Source: Pedobacter sp. JY14-1 (GTDB taxonomy: Bacteria; Bacteroidota; Bacteroidia; Sphingobacteriales; Sphingobacteriaceae). From it: DNA of 64,000 nucleotides. A model generated the notes under the pieces. That model was not told the DNA's origin, did no database searches, and saw nothing but the letters and a program-made list of their open reading frames with translations. A program made the translations under genes and the position numbers. The stretch is from contig NZ_JARJHU010000005.1 of assembly GCF_029269825.1 (NCBI RefSeq), forward strand, positions 434,001-498,000. Reading direction: 5' to 3'. Below are positions 60,475-64,000 of this stretch, one piece after another (position 1 is the first letter of the stretch; every line of letters begins with the position of its first letter).

Positions 60475-61920
60475 ATGAAATTGCAAATTTTCCGCGCCGG
60501 AGCAGGTTATTGCCTGACAGTTGCGCTGCTTGCGTTAATGCCACTCTCTTCGCAGGCGCAGCGCAAGGTAGTCCTCGAGATAGAAAAGCTAAGTAAACCT
60601 GAAAAACTGCTCGGGCTTACGCCGGTTAAGAAGATCTATGAGAATATGATCATTTCCGGTTCCGGTATTGAAAAATATGAACTTAATGATTTCAAGGAAT
60701 TTAAGACCGACATCGTAGCCTTCAGCGACAGGAACGGGCAACTCGTGGATATGGGTGCCCATGCCTTTTTCAACGGGATGTACCAGGCTTACGCCGACCA
60801 TCGTCCTTTTGTGCTTTCACCGGATATGATGTGGTTGCTGATTGCACAGGGTTTTGCAAGGCATGTGAACAGTGATCCGAAACATTACCGTAAATATTTT
60901 ACCAACCGTAGTGGCAAGACGAATCTGGTAGTAGAGAACAAGAATATCAGGCTGGAAGACCCAAACAGCCCCTGGGAAAAAGTATTTCCGGAATTTACCA
61001 CGCAGATTGGCGGGTTTTCCGGAAAGGAACTCCAGCAAATAGCCACCTCAGACTTCAGCACGACAGATGCCACCGCCAGGCTGGCGTCGGAAGTGACGCT
61101 CATGGAAGCGGTAAAGCCCTATTTTGAGTTCGTCGTTATTTCTATAAGCTGCGGCATTCCTGAAATTACACTGGAAGGGACAACAAATGATTGGAATAAA
61201 GTGCTCGAGAAAGCCCGGTATCTGAAAAAGTACGAACTTGACTGGTGGATTTCCGAAATAGAACCATTGCTGCAGCAGTTTGTAAATGCCTCGCAGGGTA
61301 AGACCGACAAGCAGTTCTGGATGAATATGTTCAAGTACCATACGCTGGAAAAGTACGGCAAGCCGAAAGTGATCGATGGATGGATCGTCAAATTCTTCCC
61401 TTACGACAGAACCGGCAAACGCAACGGTCTTAAAGAGATATATTCCGGCAGCGGCAATCTCCCTTCGGAAATGGTCAAGGTGGATATGACCTATATTGCC
61501 ATCGACAACAAGGAGACAAAAACGACTCCCCTTGAAATATGGGCGGGATTTACAGGACTGGAACAAAATCCTAAGACCTTTGCGCTCAAACCAAAGATTG
61601 GATGGATGATCCGAAAGAACGACGGGCAGAATAACCCCATTGCAAAAAAAATGATGTTGCTGGATACTACACAATTTAGCGGCGGCATCATGGTGAGGGT
61701 AAAATCTGTACCGAAAGAAATACTGGATCTACGGGAGGTGCGTTCGCTGGATATCTATTTTGTGGACGAAATTGACATTCCTGAGGAAATGGGCAGGATC
61801 AAAGTAGGAAGGTTAAACGTCCACGGAAAAATCTCTCAACCTGGGATTGACCGGATCCTAAAACTATTGCCGGACACCAGAATCACCATCAATGATAAGA
61901 CCTACAACGACGACCGTTAA
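60475..61920 (+). CDS. DUF4419-family exported protein
   Basis: 481 residues from ATG 60475, with a signal peptide ending SSQA-Q. The DUF4419 motifs are clear: LSPDMMWLLIAQGFARHVN, SISCGIPEITLEGTTNDW and KVIDGWIVKFFPYD. Family function unknown. An AAAAGTCTTATATTAACGG stretch upstream may hold its own promoter, so it may not belong to the polyamine cluster. It overlaps the convergent gluQRS by 4 bases. Confidence 0.85.
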   Translation: MKLQIFRAGAGYCLTVALLALMPLSSQAQRKVVLEIEKLSKPEKLLGLTPVKKIYENMIISGSGIEKYELNDFKEFKTDIVAFSDRNGQLVDMGAHAFFNGMYQAYADHRPFVLSPDMMWLLIAQGFARHVNSDPKHYRKYFTNRSGKTNLVVENKNIRLEDPNSPWEKVFPEFTTQIGGFSGKELQQIATSDFSTTDATARLASEVTLMEAVKPYFEFVVISISCGIPEITLEGTTNDWNKVLEKARYLKKYELDWWISEIEPLLQQFVNASQGKTDKQFWMNMFKYHTLEKYGKPKVIDGWIVKFFPYDRTGKRNGLKEIYSGSGNLPSEMVKVDMTYIAIDNKETKTTPLEIWAGFTGLEQNPKTFALKPKIGWMIRKNDGQNNPIAKKMMLLDTTQFSGGIMVRVKSVPKEILDLREVRSLDIYFVDEIDIPEEMGRIKVGRLNVHGKISQPGIDRILKLLPDTRITINDKTYNDDR

Positions 61921-62825
61921 TGACCTTGCTGGTTGAGCATAGCGTTACCCAGTTCTCGCCAGTCACTAAACGGATGGTTCAGGCCTGCCTGCTTGCCAAT
62001 ATGCGCAAATACTGCTTCTTTGCGCCATCCTTCCTTCCGCATGTGCCGGATGGAGGTGGCCCCGGCGGATTTAGATAATTTGGTACCGGCGGCATCGCTG
62101 AGCAACGCATGATGGTAAAAGGTATTCTGCCCGAACTGTTCATTTCCCATGGCATCCGCAAGCACGAGCTGTGCGCAGGTGGACGACCAGAGGTCTGCTC
62201 CCCGGACGATGAAGTCTACCCCAAAATGCAGGTCGTCGATGACGGAAGTGAGCTGATAAGCAGGGAAGCCGTCTTTTTTGCGAACGACAACATAGCCCTG
62301 GTCGGTGGGCAGAGCGGTATGAACAGGGCCTTCCGGGCTAAGCATCGTCACGGGAAAGCCCGCGGTAACGTTTAACCGCCAGCAAGTCTCCGGTGCGTCA
62401 AACGGCAGGTCGCGCTGGAGGCAGTGCCCATCGTAGCCCCCGCCCCCACTACGGGCGATACGGGTACGCGAGCAGTTGCAGGCAAATAGCCTTCCGGCAT
62501 CACGGAGCTGAAGGAGGGCCTGCTCATAAAGCGGCATCCGGTGCAGCTGGGAATAGTTGCGGAGAAAATCATCCGCATTGCGGGGGCCTTCCTGCCAGGA
62601 AATTTCCAGGAAGTCCAGCGTATCAAAGATGTCACGAATGTATTCGGGCCTTACGCGGGCCTGGTCAAGATCGTCGATGCGCAGGAATATGGGGATGCCA
62701 TGACGTTCTGCCAGTGTTGCGGTGATGATAAAAGACAGCGCGTTGCCAATGTGCAGAAAGCCGCTTGGCGTAGGCGCTATCCGGGTTTTATGGTATTTCT
62801 GAGGTTCTGCTGTGGGCTCATCCAT
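61917..62825 (-). CDS. gluQ: glutamyl-Q tRNA(Asp) synthetase
   Basis: 302 residues from ATG 62825. Truncated GluRS-like class I synthetase: TRIAPTPSGFLHIGNA (HIGH-type), Zn ligands CNC and YDGHC, and KLSKS; the anticodon-binding domain is absent, as in GluQ-RS. It attaches glutamate to queuosine at position 34 of tRNA-Asp. The tRNA-Asp gene lies 132 bases away on the other strand, which fits that role. Confidence 0.9.
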   Translation of the reverse strand: MDEPTAEPQKYHKTRIAPTPSGFLHIGNALSFIITATLAERHGIPIFLRIDDLDQARVRPEYIRDIFDTLDFLEISWQEGPRNADDFLRNYSQLHRMPLYEQALLQLRDAGRLFACNCSRTRIARSGGGGYDGHCLQRDLPFDAPETCWRLNVTAGFPVTMLSPEGPVHTALPTDQGYVVVRKKDGFPAYQLTSVIDDLHFGVDFIVRGADLWSSTCAQLVLADAMGNEQFGQNTFYHHALLSDAAGTKLSKSAGATSIRHMRKEGWRKEAVFAHIGKQAGLNHPFSDWRELGNAMLNQQGH

Positions 62826-62957
62826 AGGCTGAACGTGAAGTACCGAAAAAAATCTGCACAAAAAAAATATTATTTACTGGATAATTCGGCGAACAAATCT
62901 ATATTTGCGCTCCCGAAACAATGATCCAGGGCTTAACGCCAGGGCAATTTCGGAAAC

Positions 62958-63031
62958 GGTTTGGTAGTTCAGCTGGTTAGAATGCCGCCCTGTCACGGCG
63001 GAGGTCGCGGGTTCGAGTCCCGTCCAGACCG
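62958..63031 (+). tRNA. tRNA-Asp (GTC)
   Basis: Acceptor GGTTTGG (62958-62964) pairs with CCAGACC (63024-63030), one G-U pair. D arm TAGTTCAGCTGGTTAGA, anticodon GTC at 62992-62994 in loop CTGTCAC, T arm CGCGGGTTCGAGTCCCG, discriminator G at 63031. CCA is not encoded. GTC is the queuosine-type anticodon modified by GluQ-RS. Confidence 0.97.
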
Positions 63032-63054
63032 CTAAAAGAGCCGCAAGGCACATC

Positions 63055-63091
63055 AAAAGCGCTTAGACCTGTGATCTAAGCGCTTTTTTTA
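63055..63091 (+). terminator. tRNA-Asp terminator
   Basis: AAAGCGCTTAGA (63056-63067) pairs perfectly with TCTAAGCGCTTT (63075-63086) around a 7-base loop, followed by T residues. It lies 24 bases downstream of the tRNA. Confidence 0.92.
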
Positions 63092-63607
63092 CACCGAAAA
63101 TCCGCATAATACCTCAACATTTATGACTCAGTCAGCGACCTATTCGGCGACTGGTTCGGAACACCTAATTTAGTCGCAACATTAATAATTAACTAATTAT
63201 AAATCAATTATTTGAAATCATAAATTTGACCTTAAACACCTCATTTTTACATCAAATTTTTGGTTTAAAAATGAACAGATCAGGACTCAATCGGATGAGG
63301 TTAAACGACCTCAGTCCCGTTTGCTCCAAGGTTCGGAAACCAGCAAAATTAGTCAAAAAACTAGTTTTGATGACTAACTTGGTGACCTGTTTTGAATCTT
63401 CAAACAAGGTCACCAAACAAGAGGTTAATGATGTCCTGGACAGTTATTAGTAATGAAAATGCCCCAGAATTTACGGGGCGTCATGTAACATAATTAATAA
63501 ATTATCGGAAAAAATCCGATTAATGACGTTATATTGAACATATATATATGTAAAATATTTTTACGTTAATCGGATAAATTCCGATTAATTAGTTATAATT
63601 TTACATT
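63092..63607. other. intergenic between tRNA-Asp and the AbiEi gene
   Basis: About 515 AT-rich bases with no gene that I can support. It contains GCCCC/GGGGC arms near 63454-63472 and the two palindromes listed separately before the AbiEi start. The position directly behind a tRNA gene is where integrated elements often begin, but no integrase or attachment repeat is visible. Confidence 0.45.
63504..63588. promoter_or_regulatory. paired palindromes upstream of the AbiEi gene
   Basis: 63504-63520 has ATCGGA-AAAAA-TCCGAT; 63566-63588 has TTAATCGGA-TAAAT-TCCGATTAA, perfect 9-base arms. Both share arms and 5-base spacers, with centres 65 bases apart. AbiEi proteins autorepress by binding repeats before their own gene, so these are likely operators. 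Confidence 0.65.
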
Positions 63608-64000
63608 ATGGATTTCGATGACATGTTAACCGATTATGCTGAAGAGCCATTGACGCGGCAAATTATTTTATCCTTGATTAAGGACTACAAGCGTCCTAAT
63701 GATAAGATCGGGGAGCTCATGAAATCAGGCGAATTAACAGGCGTCAAGAACGGACTATATATACCTGGTCCTAATAGTAAGATAGCCAGGCCAGAACCGT
63801 ATTTAATCGCGAACCACCTTTGGGGGCCAAGTTATATTTCAATGGAAACTGCTTTATCTTACTGGGGGCTCATCCCGGAACGGGTTTACGAAATCACTTC
63901 GGTTACCATTAAGGCATCCAGAAAATACAAGACAAATGCCGGAAGATATACGTTCAGGCATTGCCCGCTTCCTTATTATTCCTACGGGATCAAGGGTGTC
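63608..64000 (+). CDS. AbiEi-family type IV antitoxin (3' end beyond window)
   Basis: 131 codons, open to the edge. An N-terminal winged HTH of AbiEi type (TRQIILSLIKDYKRPNDKIGELMKSGELTGVKNGLYI) is followed by PEPYLIANHLWGPSYISMETALSYWGLIPERV, a family hallmark. It would repress its own operon and counteract an AbiEii nucleotidyltransferase toxin that should follow beyond the window. The operon is abortive-infection type. Confidence 0.85.
   Translation, partial: MDFDDMLTDYAEEPLTRQIILSLIKDYKRPNDKIGELMKSGELTGVKNGLYIPGPNSKIARPEPYLIANHLWGPSYISMETALSYWGLIPERVYEITSVTIKASRKYKTNAGRYTFRHCPLPYYSYGIKGV

Noticed and set aside
63226..63450. 74-residue plus-strand frame after tRNA-Asp
   Set aside because: Starts with TTG, has no recognisable domain or promoter; treated as non-coding.

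Overview
The window is chromosomal DNA of a Bacteroidota member, most likely Sphingobacteriaceae (Pedobacter or Mucilaginibacter-like). Reasons: a SusC/SusD pair under an ECF sigma/FecR switch, several GH92/GH78 glycosidases, TAnnTTTG-type -7 promoter boxes, weak Shine-Dalgarno sequences, and many lipoproteins with Cys followed by Lys residues. No species can be assigned from the sequence alone.

Layout. 1-6.2 kb (minus strand): SusD (cut by the window edge), SusC with an STN signalling domain, and a FecR anti-sigma factor that carries palindromic repeat DNA translated in frame. 6.2-22.9 kb: an accessory island rich in decayed genes. It holds a broken serine-recombinase module, a GC-rich structured non-coding stretch, a four-gene CBASS anti-phage operon (small protein, CD-NTase, E2-like protein, SAVED protein with an HExxH domain), an MqsR/Panacea toxin-antitoxin pair with a palindromic operator, and a patchwork of segmental duplications (Rpn-type nuclease fragments, a GIY-YIG nuclease bounded by inverted repeats, secreted paralogues, palindromic blocks). 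After these come an antitoxin with a broken PIN toxin, small membrane proteins and a BLUF photoreceptor. The ECF sigma gene at 22965-23549 lies in the same strand and order expected upstream of FecR, so the island seems to have split an old sigma-FecR-SusCD locus.

24-39.6 kb is ordinary chromosome: two lipoproteins, a CPA2 antiporter, an ABC exporter with a His-rich loop, metE/metF-like genes with a divergent Lrp-type regulator, a lipoprotein esterase, and an ABC-F ATPase preceded by an attenuator-like leader. 39.7-51.7 kb is a glycan locus: GH78-type and two GH92 glycosidases, a sugar MFS porter, a mannose-6-phosphate isomerase-type protein and a GntR/UTRA regulator, with four shared palindromic sites that look like its operators. 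51.7-53.9 kb carries a phosphodiesterase, a truncated PAS sensor and a DUF6266-like protein.

54.1-60.4 kb is a seven-gene run combining a SpeD-like decarboxylase, DUF4178, a small membrane protein, a DUF350-like protein, a membrane-embedded aminopropyltransferase, a lipoprotein FAD oxidoreductase and a His-rich membrane protein: a probable membrane-linked polyamine system. A DUF4419 protein, gluQRS, tRNA-Asp (the known substrate of GluQ-RS) with a strong terminator, and an AbiEi-type antitoxin (cut by the window end) close the window.

The best candidates for something new are the CBASS effector with a C-terminal metallopeptidase-like domain, the in-frame repeats of FecR, the ABC-F leader, and the polyamine/membrane cluster.
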